Positions 45,802 through 54,523 of a stretch of DNA of 64,000 nt are shown in pieces; within the stretch, counting starts at the first letter, position 1; the number at the start of each line of letters is the position of its first letter. Where the stretch lies: NCBI RefSeq assembly GCF_020164435.1, contig NZ_JAIUDQ010000011.1, positions 1-64,000 of the forward strand, read 5' to 3'. The notes beneath the pieces were generated by a model. It was not told where the DNA came from. It was given only the letters and a program-made list of their open reading frames with translations, and did no database searches. Origin of the DNA: Phyllobacterium lublinensis (GTDB taxonomy: Bacteria; Pseudomonadota; Alphaproteobacteria; Rhizobiales; Rhizobiaceae). Both the position numbers and the translations under genes were made by a program.

Positions 45802-46689
45802 TCATGTCGCCAGACGTTCATTGATGAACGTGTTGGCAGAGGCGATTGCCCTTCGACCCGACTCCAGACGTGCAGCCCATAGATGCCACGCGTGGATCAT
45901 GTGCGGCCAGATCTCCAGATTCGTCGCCACATCGGCCGCACCAAGCCGGCGAGCGATCCGAACAGCGTCGTCGAGTAGCGTCTCGGCCGAACCGACCTGA
46001 ATGAGGGCAGGCGGCATCCCGGCAAGATCGGCATGGAGCGGCGAAACGAGGGGCTCCCGGGCGTTGGTGTTCCCGAGATAGGCACTTGCAAGCTCTTCGA
46101 GATAGTCGCGGTGGATCAACGGGTCGACGGCAGCCTTCTCGTCCATGCTCGCTCCGGTCATCTCCAGGTCAACCCATGGCGAGACCAGCCAGATGCATCC
46201 GGGCAACGGTTTACCGGCGTCGCGCAACCGTATCATGGTCGCCAGCGTCAATCCCCCGCCGGCACTATCGCCACCGACCGCGATGGACGCTGAGGACACA
46301 CCCTGAGCGAGCAGGAACTCATACGCCGCAAGCGCATCATCCAGCGCAGCCGGGAACGGGTTTTCGGGCGCGAGCCGGTACCCTAGCGCAAGTGTGCGGA
46401 CGCGTGCCGCACGACCCGTCTCGGCGACCATCCTGCGATGACTCTGGATCGAGCCCGAGCAGTAACCACCCCCATGGAAAAACAGCAGGGTCTTGGTGGC
46501 GTCGCTTCCCGGCGCGAGGGACCATTCCGCCTTGCACATGCCGATCATTTGAGGCTCGAACTCGATATCTGGCGCTATCGGATCTGCGGACGCAACGAGA
46601 TCAAGGCGCTGGCGACGCTCTGCAAGGCTTGCGGGCCGTGGACGTGATTGCAGCAGGGCCCTGACCGCGTCGACCTCGTTATCAATCAT
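45802..46689 (-). CDS. Alpha/beta hydrolase, hormone-sensitive lipase type
   Basis: 295 residues from ATG 46689, with GAGGAGGG eight bases upstream. HGGGYCSGS oxyanion motif (about 86-94), nucleophile GDSAGGGL, and a late HMIHAW histidine. Esterase for short acyl or carbamoyl esters. No signal peptide. Divergent from the gamma-glutamyltransferase gene. Confidence 0.92.
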   Translation of the reverse strand: MIDNEVDAVRALLQSRPRPASLAERRQRLDLVASADPIAPDIEFEPQMIGMCKAEWSLAPGSDATKTLLFFHGGGYCSGSIQSHRRMVAETGRAARVRTLALGYRLAPENPFPAALDDALAAYEFLLAQGVSSASIAVGGDSAGGGLTLATMIRLRDAGKPLPGCIWLVSPWVDLEMTGASMDEKAAVDPLIHRDYLEELASAYLGNTNAREPLVSPLHADLAGMPPALIQVGSAETLLDDAVRIARRLGAADVATNLEIWPHMIHAWHLWAARLESGRRAIASANTFINERLAT

Positions 46690-46892
46690 TGTCGTAACCC
46701 TCCTCGCGGGCCGTCCCGGACACATGGAAACATAACATAGACAAGGCCGTTTGAATGGCCAGTCGATGTTGGACGAAAATGCCCTTGAGTTCCAGCGACC
46801 CAAGCTTCGTCTTGTCAGCCTGCTTACTTTTGCTGGACATGGCTCGTCGACAGGTTCCATTATTCACCCAGTCAATATGCGGAGGAAAGACG

Positions 46893-48638
46893 ATGAACTG
46901 TCGCCCTATGAAAGCTGGTGGTTTGGCATTGGCACTGAGCATTGGCTTGGTGCAGGCTCCTGCCGTGTTTGCAGCCTCGCCAAATCCGGTAAAGGCCGAA
47001 CACGGGATGGTCGTTACGGCGCAGCATTTGGCGTCGCAGGTCGGTGTCGACGTATTGCAGAAGGGCGGAAATGCGGTGGATGCGGCTGTGGCCGTCGGCT
47101 ATGCGCTGGCCGTAGTTTACCCCACTGCGGGCAATATTGGCGGCGGTGGCTTCATGACCATCCGCCTCAAGGATGGCAAGACAACCTTCCTGGATTTCCG
47201 CGAGCGTGCGCCTCTTGGCTCGACCAAGACCATGTATCTCGACGAGAAAGGTAATATGGTCAAGGGTTTGAGCACAGATGGTTATCTTGCGGTCGGTGTC
47301 CCCGGCTCGGTCCTCGGCTTCGAAACGGCCAGAACGAAGTATGGCACCAAATCGCGGGAAGAATTGATGGGCCCGGCGATCCGGTTTGCCCGCGATGGTT
47401 TTGTACTCGACCAGGGCGATATCACATCCCTTCAGGGCGGCGCCAAGAAACTTTCCAAGGACCGCGCGGCAGCGGAAATCTTTCTGAAGCCAGAAGGCAA
47501 GACCTACGCAATAGGTGAGACACTGGTTCAGTCCGATCTCGCAGCGACGCTCTCCAGAATATCCGAGCAGGGGCCAGACGCCTTCTATAAAGGAGCAACC
47601 TCAGATGCGATCGTGAAGGCCAGCCAGGCGGGAGGCGGCATTCTCGCCAAGGCCGATTTCGAGCAATATACGGTGCGAGAACTGGAGCCGGTGCAGTGCA
47701 GCTACCGTGGCTATGATATCGTCTCATCGCCTCCTCCAAGCTCCGGCGGCGTCATCATCTGTGAAATCCTGAACGTCCTCGAAGGTTATCCGCTCGGCTA
47801 TCTGGGTTATGGATCGGCCGAAACCGTGCATGCGATGGTTGAGGCCATGCGCCATGCCTATGTCGATCGCAACGCCTCGCTCGGCGATCCTGATTTTGTC
47901 GAAAACCCCGTCAAAAAACTGCTCGACAAGAAGTACGCCACAGAAATCCGCGAGAAGATCAATCCATTCAAGGCTGGCGTGTCTCAGGATCTGATGCCGA
48001 AAGGCTTTGGCGAAAGCACGGAAACAACCCACTATTCCATCGTGGACGACGAAGGCAACGCAGTCGCAGTTACCTATACGCTGAACGGGTCCTTCGGAGC
48101 AGGGGTTGTGGCCCCGGGGACCGGCATCCTGCTCAACAATGAGATGGACGATTTTACCGCCAAGCCCGGCGTTGCAAACCTGTACGGACTGGTTCAGGGA
48201 GAGGCAAATGCCATCCAGCCGAAGAAGACACCGCTTTCATCCATGAGCCCAACGATCATCTCAAAGGACGGCAAGCCATTCATGGTCATTGGCAGTCCGG
48301 GTGGAGCGCGCATTATCACGATCACGCTGGAAGCGATCATCAATGTCATCGACCACGGCATGAATATCCAGGAAGCCATCGACGCGCCGCGCATTCACCA
48401 CCAATGGCTGCCTGACAAGGTCTACATGGAGCCCTATGCACTCTCCGCGGATACGCGCAAGATCCTCACGGAGATGGGCCACGACGTCGAGATCGATAAA
48501 AACTGGACAATCTGGGGACAGGCAGCCGGTATCCTGGTCGGCGGCGAAAGCCTGGCTGAAATCGAAGAGGGCGGCGGCGCGCGTTACAACGGTGCGATGG
48601 ACAGCCGCTCGGGGTCGGGACAGGCGCTCGGATACTGA
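46893..48638 (+). CDS. ggt: Gamma-glutamyltransferase precursor
   Basis: 581 residues from ATG 46893, with GGAGGAAA upstream. Signal peptide (MKAGGLALALSIGLVQAPAV), large subunit up to residue 377, then the autocleavage site TTHYS at 378-382, whose first Thr becomes the nucleophile; the small subunit follows with GTGILLNNEMDDF and SPGGARIITITLEA. A periplasmic enzyme that hydrolyses or transfers gamma-glutamyl groups from glutathione and similar compounds. It stands next to amino-acid catabolic genes, so it may liberate amino acids for them. Confidence 0.95.
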   Translation: MNCRPMKAGGLALALSIGLVQAPAVFAASPNPVKAEHGMVVTAQHLASQVGVDVLQKGGNAVDAAVAVGYALAVVYPTAGNIGGGGFMTIRLKDGKTTFLDFRERAPLGSTKTMYLDEKGNMVKGLSTDGYLAVGVPGSVLGFETARTKYGTKSREELMGPAIRFARDGFVLDQGDITSLQGGAKKLSKDRAAAEIFLKPEGKTYAIGETLVQSDLAATLSRISEQGPDAFYKGATSDAIVKASQAGGGILAKADFEQYTVRELEPVQCSYRGYDIVSSPPPSSGGVIICEILNVLEGYPLGYLGYGSAETVHAMVEAMRHAYVDRNASLGDPDFVENPVKKLLDKKYATEIREKINPFKAGVSQDLMPKGFGESTETTHYSIVDDEGNAVAVTYTLNGSFGAGVVAPGTGILLNNEMDDFTAKPGVANLYGLVQGEANAIQPKKTPLSSMSPTIISKDGKPFMVIGSPGGARIITITLEAIINVIDHGMNIQEAIDAPRIHHQWLPDKVYMEPYALSADTRKILTEMGHDVEIDKNWTIWGQAAGILVGGESLAEIEEGGGARYNGAMDSRSGSGQALGY

Positions 48639-48650
48639 TTGGAAGGCACT

Positions 48651-48690
48651 GTGGTTCGACTCGCTCATGGTGAGCCCTGTCGAACCACGC
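48651..48690. repeat. Palindromic repeat copy and terminator
   Basis: GTGGTTCGAC (48651-48660) pairs with its complement (48679-48688), with an inner GCTCA/TGAGC stem. The sequence from CTCATGGTGAGC to GAACCACGCAC is the same as the arm at 1631-1655 apart from a few bases. It lies between convergent ggt and the aminotransferase, where it can end both transcripts. Confidence 0.8.
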
Positions 48691-48718
48691 ACGATGGCCA
48701 TGCAGCAGGAACCTTCGC

Positions 48719-49894
48719 CTATAGACTGAAATCGACCATCCGGTGGCGCAATTGCCGGATGGTTTCGGCATCTGCATTGGCAAATGCGAACCGCAGGAAC
48801 CGAGTGTGGCCTGCACCAAAATACTCGCCGGGAATACTGATGATCCCTGCCTGCTTTGCAAGTTGTTCGGCCACCTCCGTCGACGGACGGTCTTCAAACG
48901 GATGGCGGACAAAGGCAAAATAGGCGCCTATGGCCTCCAGCTTCCAGCCGCCAAGATCCGTCATTACCTCACGCAAGGCCCTGGCACGCAGGTCGATCTC
49001 GTGCCGGTTGCCGGCACGCCATTCGGTGAGTGCCGGCAAGGCCCGCGCAACTGCACCCTGCGCCGCCCGGGGCGCGCAGATTTGCAGGTTGTCCATGATC
49101 TTGGCCACCTCCTCCACGACGTTCTCACCCGCTGTCAGGGCTCCGAGCCGGTGGCCCGGAATACAGAACGATTTGGAGAAGCTGTAGAGCTGGACAAGAT
49201 TGTCCTGCCAGTCCTTCCTGCCAAGAAGGCCGTGGGGCCTTTCCGATCCCTCGGGCAGGAAATCCCGGTAGGTCTCATCGAGGATCAGCCATATGCCGTT
49301 CCTCCTGCAGATATCGAAGATCGCCTCCAATCTTTCGGGAGGATATACCGCACCCGTGGGATTGTTCGGGGTAACGAGGGCAAGCGCACGCACGTCAGGC
49401 GTCAACGCACGCTCGAGGGCTTTTATCGTGGGTACAAATCCGTTGGCAGAATCGCACGCGACGAATCCTGTCTTTATGCCGAGCATCGACAGTGTCGTCT
49501 CATGGTTAAAATAATAGGGATCGCTCATCAATACCCTGTCACCCGCTGCTGCGACGGCCATGGCAGTGCTGATGAACGCCTGGTTGCAACCGGAAGTGAT
49601 ATGGATATTTGCGGCATCAATCTTGGCGCCATAGAGATCAGAGACATGTGCCGCGTAGGCCGTGCGCAACGAATCTTCTCCCTCGATCGGCCCATAATTG
49701 GTATAGGCCAGCGACGCCCCGGCCTCGCCAAGCCATTGCAGCATATCCGGATGAGGCGGATAGCCGGGTACTGCCTGTGACAGGTCTATCAATGGTCCAC
49801 GCCCGCCGCCATAGGATTTACCCCATGCCTGTACGGCCGGTATCGGCGGTGGCGACAGGCGCGTGACAAGTGAATTGAGCAGTGCAGCGGTCAT
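48719..49894 (-). CDS. Class I/II PLP aminotransferase
   Basis: 391 residues from ATG 49894 with AGGA upstream. Fold type I: YGPIEGEDSLRTA, NNPTGAVYPPERL, LILDETYRDF and the PLP lysine in YSFSKSFCIPGHRLG. Transfers an amino group between an amino acid and a 2-oxoacid. Ten bases downstream of the LysR gene, with which it forms an operon. Specific substrate unclear; the location suggests an amino acid handled by the neighbouring island. Confidence 0.93.
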   Translation of the reverse strand: MTAALLNSLVTRLSPPPIPAVQAWGKSYGGGRGPLIDLSQAVPGYPPHPDMLQWLGEAGASLAYTNYGPIEGEDSLRTAYAAHVSDLYGAKIDAANIHITSGCNQAFISTAMAVAAAGDRVLMSDPYYFNHETTLSMLGIKTGFVACDSANGFVPTIKALERALTPDVRALALVTPNNPTGAVYPPERLEAIFDICRRNGIWLILDETYRDFLPEGSERPHGLLGRKDWQDNLVQLYSFSKSFCIPGHRLGALTAGENVVEEVAKIMDNLQICAPRAAQGAVARALPALTEWRAGNRHEIDLRARALREVMTDLGGWKLEAIGAYFAFVRHPFEDRPSTEVAEQLAKQAGIISIPGEYFGAGHTRFLRFAFANADAETIRQLRHRMVDFSL

Positions 49895-49904
49895 GGCAAC
49901 AGTC

Positions 49905-50951
49905 CTATCGAATATCGATCTTGGCCCGGCGCTTTTGTGAGCGATCGGGACGTCTCGGGCGTGTCGTGGGTGCAGTCGGCGATGCAGCAAGGCGTTCCGG
50001 AGCGCTGACCTTGCCGTTGCGGCGGCGGATGATGCGTCGCGCCGATGTTTGAGGTTCTCTGATGGTGTCGTTTTCGAGCGAGGCAAACAGCCAGTCGATA
50101 AAGACCTTCACGATTGGAGCGTTGCGAACTTCATTGCGGCAGGCGACATAGAAGGCGAAGTTAGCCGGCACCGTGAGGTCGAATGGCACGATCAGTTCGC
50201 CCTTGGCTATGAGGTGGCTCGCGGTGATCGTATCGCCCAGCGCGACACCCTGGCCGAAGACCGCCGCTTCAGTCGACAGACGTGCATCGCTCATGAAATG
50301 GTGTGCACCGCGTGCATGCTCCGTTGCATCGGCAGCCGCCAGCCAGGTGTTCCATTCACGTCCATCATCGCCATGCAGCAGCACATGATTGCGCAGATCC
50401 CGCACGGATCGGAGGGGCCGCATATTGAGCAACGTCGGACTCGCGACAGGAAACAACTTCAAGGTGGTCCATAGCCTTATCCAACAGTCCGTCCAGTTGC
50501 CATGGCCATAAAGCACGCAGACATCGACATCCGAAGAGCGCAGATGATCCGACTCGTTGGAAGCGATCAGTGTCAGCCTGATATCCGGATACTGTTCCGT
50601 GAACTGGTTCATGCGCGGAATGAGCCAGAGCGAGAGCAGTGCCGGGACGCAGGTAACGGTAAGCTCACCGCTTGTCGTGGGGCGTTTGATGAGAGCCGTG
50701 GTGCTCGCAATATCCTGGAAAGCCTTTGAAACGGTCGGCAGCAGCAAAGCGCCCTGGGGCGTGAGTTTCAAGCGCTGTGCCCCCCGCTCGAACAGTTGGA
50801 CGTCAAGCATGGCCTCAAGGGCCTTGATCTGGTGGCTGATCGCACCATGGGTTACATTGAGTTCACGCGCCGCTGCCGTGACAGAGCCATGCCGCGCCGT
50901 CGCTTCGAAGGCGCGTAGTGGATTGAGCGGGGGCAAACGGCCGGAAATCAT
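49905..50951 (-). CDS. LysR family regulator (GcvA-like)
   Basis: 348 residues. N-terminal HTH (TAAARELNVTHGAISHQIKALE, about 25-46), and the wording PLNPLRAFEATARHGSVT is of the GcvA/AmpR group. A C-terminal extension rich in Arg and Pro (about 305-348) is longer than usual. It is divergent from the ureohydrolase gene. A perfect palindrome at 50986-51002 is its likely site. Confidence 0.93.
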   Translation of the reverse strand: MISGRLPPLNPLRAFEATARHGSVTAAARELNVTHGAISHQIKALEAMLDVQLFERGAQRLKLTPQGALLLPTVSKAFQDIASTTALIKRPTTSGELTVTCVPALLSLWLIPRMNQFTEQYPDIRLTLIASNESDHLRSSDVDVCVLYGHGNWTDCWIRLWTTLKLFPVASPTLLNMRPLRSVRDLRNHVLLHGDDGREWNTWLAAADATEHARGAHHFMSDARLSTEAAVFGQGVALGDTITASHLIAKGELIVPFDLTVPANFAFYVACRNEVRNAPIVKVFIDWLFASLENDTIREPQTSARRIIRRRNGKVSAPERLAASPTAPTTRPRRPDRSQKRRAKIDIR

Positions 50952-50985
50952 GGAAGTCCCTTAGCGTTCAATCGTGATAAAGTCA

Positions 50986-51002
50986 TGTGAGATTTTCTCA
51001 CA
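50986..51002. promoter_or_regulatory. Candidate LysR operator
   Basis: TGTGAGATTTTCTCACA is a perfect palindrome of 7-bp arms with a 3-base centre, 35 bases upstream of the LysR start and within the 213-base divergent gap before the ureohydrolase gene. Confidence 0.6.
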
Positions 51003-51164
51003 CCGAATGCTATAACAATGTCAATTGCTTTTCCATTCGTTTTGTATCGATAATGCGATCAACGAGGCAAAAGCCCGGGGAACATATAGCGACGGATTTC
51101 TCGCAACCTGACACAATCAAATCCGCACCTACGGCCCCGCGCTCGAAGACAATGGGATACTGTC

Positions 51165-52226
51165 ATGGCATCATGGGACGAGAACAAGCTGAACGAACTG
51201 CGCGCCAAATATGGTGAAAGCCATGGCGGTGAACTGTTCGATCCGAAATTCCGCAAGGTCGCCGACAAGATCTTTTCGAAAAGTGGTACGCGCCTTGCGC
51301 CTTATGCAGGCATTCCAACTTTCCTGACGGCTCCGTACAGGCCCTTGGATGCCGCCAACCCGGATTTGGGCGACCTTCAGGTGGCAATAGTCGGTGTTCC
51401 GATGGATCTCGGCGTGACCAACCGCAACGGGTCGCGCTTCGGGCCGCGTGCCTTGCGCACGATCGAGCGGATCGGCCCCTATAATCACGTGCTCGATTGC
51501 TCGCCGGTATTTGATCTTCGCGTTGCCGATATTGGCGATGTGCCATTCGCCAGCCGATATCGGCTTGAACAGAGCCATGACGATATCGAGCGCCGCATCA
51601 ACCAGGTCGTGGATGCCGGCGTCGTCCCGCTTTCTGTCGGAGGCGACCACTCGATTACACACCCCATCCTGAAAGCGGTCGGCAAGAATCGCCCGGTCGG
51701 CATGATTCATATCGACGCCCATTGTGACACGGGCGGCGCCTTCGACCAGACGAAGTTCCATCATGGCGGTCCTTTCCGCAATGCCGTTCTTGACGGCGTG
51801 CTTGACCCGAGCCGGACAATTCAGATCGGCATTCGCGGTTCAGCTGAATATCTTTGGGAGTTCTCATACGAGTCGGGCATGACTGTCATCCATGCGGAAG
51901 AAGTGACCGGCCTGGGCATCCCTGCGATCATCGAGAAAGCGCGGGCGATCGTCGGTGACGGTCCGACCTACCTGTCCTTCGATGTGGACAGCCTTGATCC
52001 GAGTTTTGCGCCGGGCACAGGCACTCCGGAAGTCGGCGGCCTGACGACCCGTGAAGTACTCGAGCTCATCCGCGGCCTGAAAGGCATCAATCTCGTCGGC
52101 GGCGACGTCGTGGAAGTCGCTCCGCAATATGATGCAACGACAAATACTGCCCATGCGGGGGCACAGGTTCTGTTCGAGATCCTCAGCCTGATGGTGTTCA
52201 GCCCGTTTGTTCAGGGCAAACGCTGA
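51165..52226 (+). CDS. Ureohydrolase (agmatinase/guanidino-acid hydrolase family)
   Basis: 353 residues with a 70-residue N-terminal extension. Binuclear manganese ligands appear in GGDHSIT, IDAHCDTGG and SFDVDSLDP. Releases urea from a guanidino compound. The loop VTNRNGSRFGPR resembles guanidinobutyrase/guanidinopropionase (TTNR-type) more than agmatinase, so a guanidino acid is the likelier substrate. First gene of a plus-strand run of importer genes. Confidence 0.88.
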   Translation: MASWDENKLNELRAKYGESHGGELFDPKFRKVADKIFSKSGTRLAPYAGIPTFLTAPYRPLDAANPDLGDLQVAIVGVPMDLGVTNRNGSRFGPRALRTIERIGPYNHVLDCSPVFDLRVADIGDVPFASRYRLEQSHDDIERRINQVVDAGVVPLSVGGDHSITHPILKAVGKNRPVGMIHIDAHCDTGGAFDQTKFHHGGPFRNAVLDGVLDPSRTIQIGIRGSAEYLWEFSYESGMTVIHAEEVTGLGIPAIIEKARAIVGDGPTYLSFDVDSLDPSFAPGTGTPEVGGLTTREVLELIRGLKGINLVGGDVVEVAPQYDATTNTAHAGAQVLFEILSLMVFSPFVQGKR

Positions 52227-52323
52227 TGCGATTTGTACCAGCCACCAACGAATGATGGGGCGACATATGGCTTAAAAGCCGGATCGTCCTGTTAATCACC
52301 AACAACAATGAAGGGGAATAAAA

Positions 52324-53130
52324 ATGACAATCCAAAAGACGCTACGTTCATCCATTGCCGCGATGCTGCTGCTCGGCGCGAGCATCGGTGCAACAACCAA
52401 TGCCGCCAACGCCGACGCGATCGATGACATCACCAAGGCGGGCGTTCTCAACGTCGGTGTCTTCGCCGATTTCCCGCCCTTCTCTTCGGCAAGTGCCGAC
52501 ATGTCGCTCAAGGGCTATGACATGGATGTGGCGCAAGCGCTCGCCGATGCGTTGAAGGTGAAACTCAATCCAGTTGCTGTCACCGGGCAGAACCGCATTC
52601 CCTATCTGACAGAACATCGTGTCGACCTGCTGATGAGCGTCGGCTACAGCAAGGAACGCGAAGAGGTCATCGACTTCGCAGCAGCCTATGCACCCTACTA
52701 TATCGCCGTCATCGGACCCAAGGCCCTCGAAGTGAAGGGCAAGGACGACCTCGCCGGAAAAAGCATCGCGGTCAATCGCGGGACGCTGGAAGATACTTCG
52801 CTTACCGAGGTGGTTCCGGCTTCTGCAGACGTGAAGCGCTTCGACAACTACAATTCCGTGATCCAGGCGTTCATTTCCGGACAGACTCAATTGATGGTGG
52901 TCGGCAATGACGTGGGTGCCCAGGTGTTGGCGCGTCAGGAAGCCCTCGCCCCGGAGCAAAAATTCCAGCTGCTCACATCGCCGTCTCACATTGCCCTTAA
53001 CAAGAAAGAGGATCGTCTCAAGCAGGCCATCAACGACACAGTGGCCAAGATGCTGAGCGATGGCAGCCTGAACAAGAGCTCGGAAGCCTGGCTGAAGACA
53101 CCACTCAATCCTGAAAACCTCAAGGATTGA
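52324..53130 (+). CDS. Polar amino-acid ABC substrate-binding protein (family 3)
   Basis: 268 residues with a signal peptide (LRSSIAAMLLLGASIGATTNAANA). Begins ITKAGVLNVGVFADFPPFS and has GYDMDVAQALADAL, the standard PAAT receptor layout. Periplasmic receptor for an amino acid or guanidino compound. Followed four bases later by its permease. Confidence 0.94.
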   Translation: MTIQKTLRSSIAAMLLLGASIGATTNAANADAIDDITKAGVLNVGVFADFPPFSSASADMSLKGYDMDVAQALADALKVKLNPVAVTGQNRIPYLTEHRVDLLMSVGYSKEREEVIDFAAAYAPYYIAVIGPKALEVKGKDDLAGKSIAVNRGTLEDTSLTEVVPASADVKRFDNYNSVIQAFISGQTQLMVVGNDVGAQVLARQEALAPEQKFQLLTSPSHIALNKKEDRLKQAINDTVAKMLSDGSLNKSSEAWLKTPLNPENLKD

Positions 53131-53133
53131 TCC

Positions 53134-53802
53134 GTGGGATATGCGCTCGACTTCGGCTGGCTCAATGGCGCGATCGGAATGATCGCCCGCGGCGCGGCGA
53201 TGACGATCTTCCTGATCACCGTCACCACGATCGCTGGCATCATTCTGAGCATCTTTGGCGCCGCGGCCAAGCGCAGCCGCTATCCCATCTTGCGCAAGGC
53301 CATCGGGGCTTATGTCGAACTCATCCGGAATACACCCTTTCTGGTGCAACTGTTCTTCATCTTCTTCGGACTTCCTCGATTTGGAATTCGCCTTGATCCT
53401 GTTGTCGCTGCCATGCTGGCAATGACTCTGAACATGACAGCCTATACCACCGAAATCGTTGGGGCCGGCCTCGACGCCGTGCCCAACGGTCAGAGGGAAG
53501 CCGCGGCGGCATTGGGCCTGCCGTCGTGGCTCGTCTTCATCAAGATCGTGTTGCCGCAGGCGCTGAAGGTCATTTTCCCGGCGTTGACGAGCCAGATCAT
53601 CATCATGATGCTGGAGTCGTCGGTTGTCTCGCAGATTGCTGTCCGCGAGCTCACCTACGAGGCGGACATGCTGCAGGCACGAACCTTCCGGGCCTTTGAG
53701 ACCTATTTTGTCGTGACCATTGTCTACCTTGGATTGAGCATCGGCTTGCGCAGGCTGCTGTTTGCCACAGGGCGGCGTGCGATTGCCGGAGGCATGGCAT
53801 GA
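53134..53802 (+). CDS. Amino-acid ABC permease (HisMQ type)
   Basis: 222 residues from GTG 53134. Five hydrophobic segments and the conserved coupling loop QREAAAALGLPSW; IRNTPFLVQLFFIFFGLP is typical of PAAT permeases. Stop overlaps the next start (ATGA). No PAAT-type ATPase follows. Confidence 0.94.
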   Translation: MGYALDFGWLNGAIGMIARGAAMTIFLITVTTIAGIILSIFGAAAKRSRYPILRKAIGAYVELIRNTPFLVQLFFIFFGLPRFGIRLDPVVAAMLAMTLNMTAYTTEIVGAGLDAVPNGQREAAAALGLPSWLVFIKIVLPQALKVIFPALTSQIIIMMLESSVVSQIAVRELTYEADMLQARTFRAFETYFVVTIVYLGLSIGLRRLLFATGRRAIAGGMA

Positions 53803-54449
53803 TCGAGTTCACGTTCTGGGACATTCTGCGCAACCTGCTGCTGGCCGCTCGCTGGACGATCCTGCTTTCTGCCGTCGCCTTTGCTGGCGGGGCCATTGCG
53901 GGTATCGCCATTCTCCTCATGCGGATTTCCAAGCGTCGCTGGATCAGGCGAGTCGCGGAATATTACATCGGCCTCTTCCAGGGTACACCGCTGCTGATGC
54001 AGCTCTTCCTGCTCTTCTTTGGCCTGCCAATGCTGGGGTTCCGCATTGAGGCCTGGACGGCCGCCGTATTGGGGTTGACGCTCTGCGCAAGCGCCTATCT
54101 CGCCGAAATCTGGCGCGGCGGAGTGCAATCGCTGCCAAATGGTCAATGGGACGCCGCAAGCAGCCTCGGTCTGCACTACATAGCACAACTGCGGCTTATC
54201 ATCCTGCCACAGGCGTTCGCCATTACCCGCGCGCCAACTGTCGGATTCCTGGTGCAGCTGATCAAGAGCACGGCGCTGACATCGATCATTGGCTTTGAGG
54301 AACTTGTGCGTACCTCGAATGCGATCAACAACGCAACTTTCGAACCTTTCACAGTCTACGGACTTGTGGCGCTGATCTATTTTGTTCTGTGCTACCCGCT
54401 GACGCGTTATACAAAGATACTGGAGCTCAGAACCGCGCGTCAGCATTGA
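53799..54449 (+). CDS. Amino-acid ABC permease (HisMQ type)
   Basis: 216 residues. FQGTPLLMQLFLLFFGLP, the QWDAASSLGLHY coupling loop and five hydrophobic segments. Forms the heterodimer with the previous permease. The next gene is a receptor of another ABC class, so the required ATPase must come from the PotA-like gene at 55680 or from outside the window. Confidence 0.94.
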   Translation: MIEFTFWDILRNLLLAARWTILLSAVAFAGGAIAGIAILLMRISKRRWIRRVAEYYIGLFQGTPLLMQLFLLFFGLPMLGFRIEAWTAAVLGLTLCASAYLAEIWRGGVQSLPNGQWDAASSLGLHYIAQLRLIILPQAFAITRAPTVGFLVQLIKSTALTSIIGFEELVRTSNAINNATFEPFTVYGLVALIYFVLCYPLTRYTKILELRTARQH

Positions 54450-54523
54450 AAAACAACCCGATATTGGACAAAAACAGAAGTGGGAATCGGCCAGCAAACT
54501 GGCTCACAAAAGGAGATACGACG

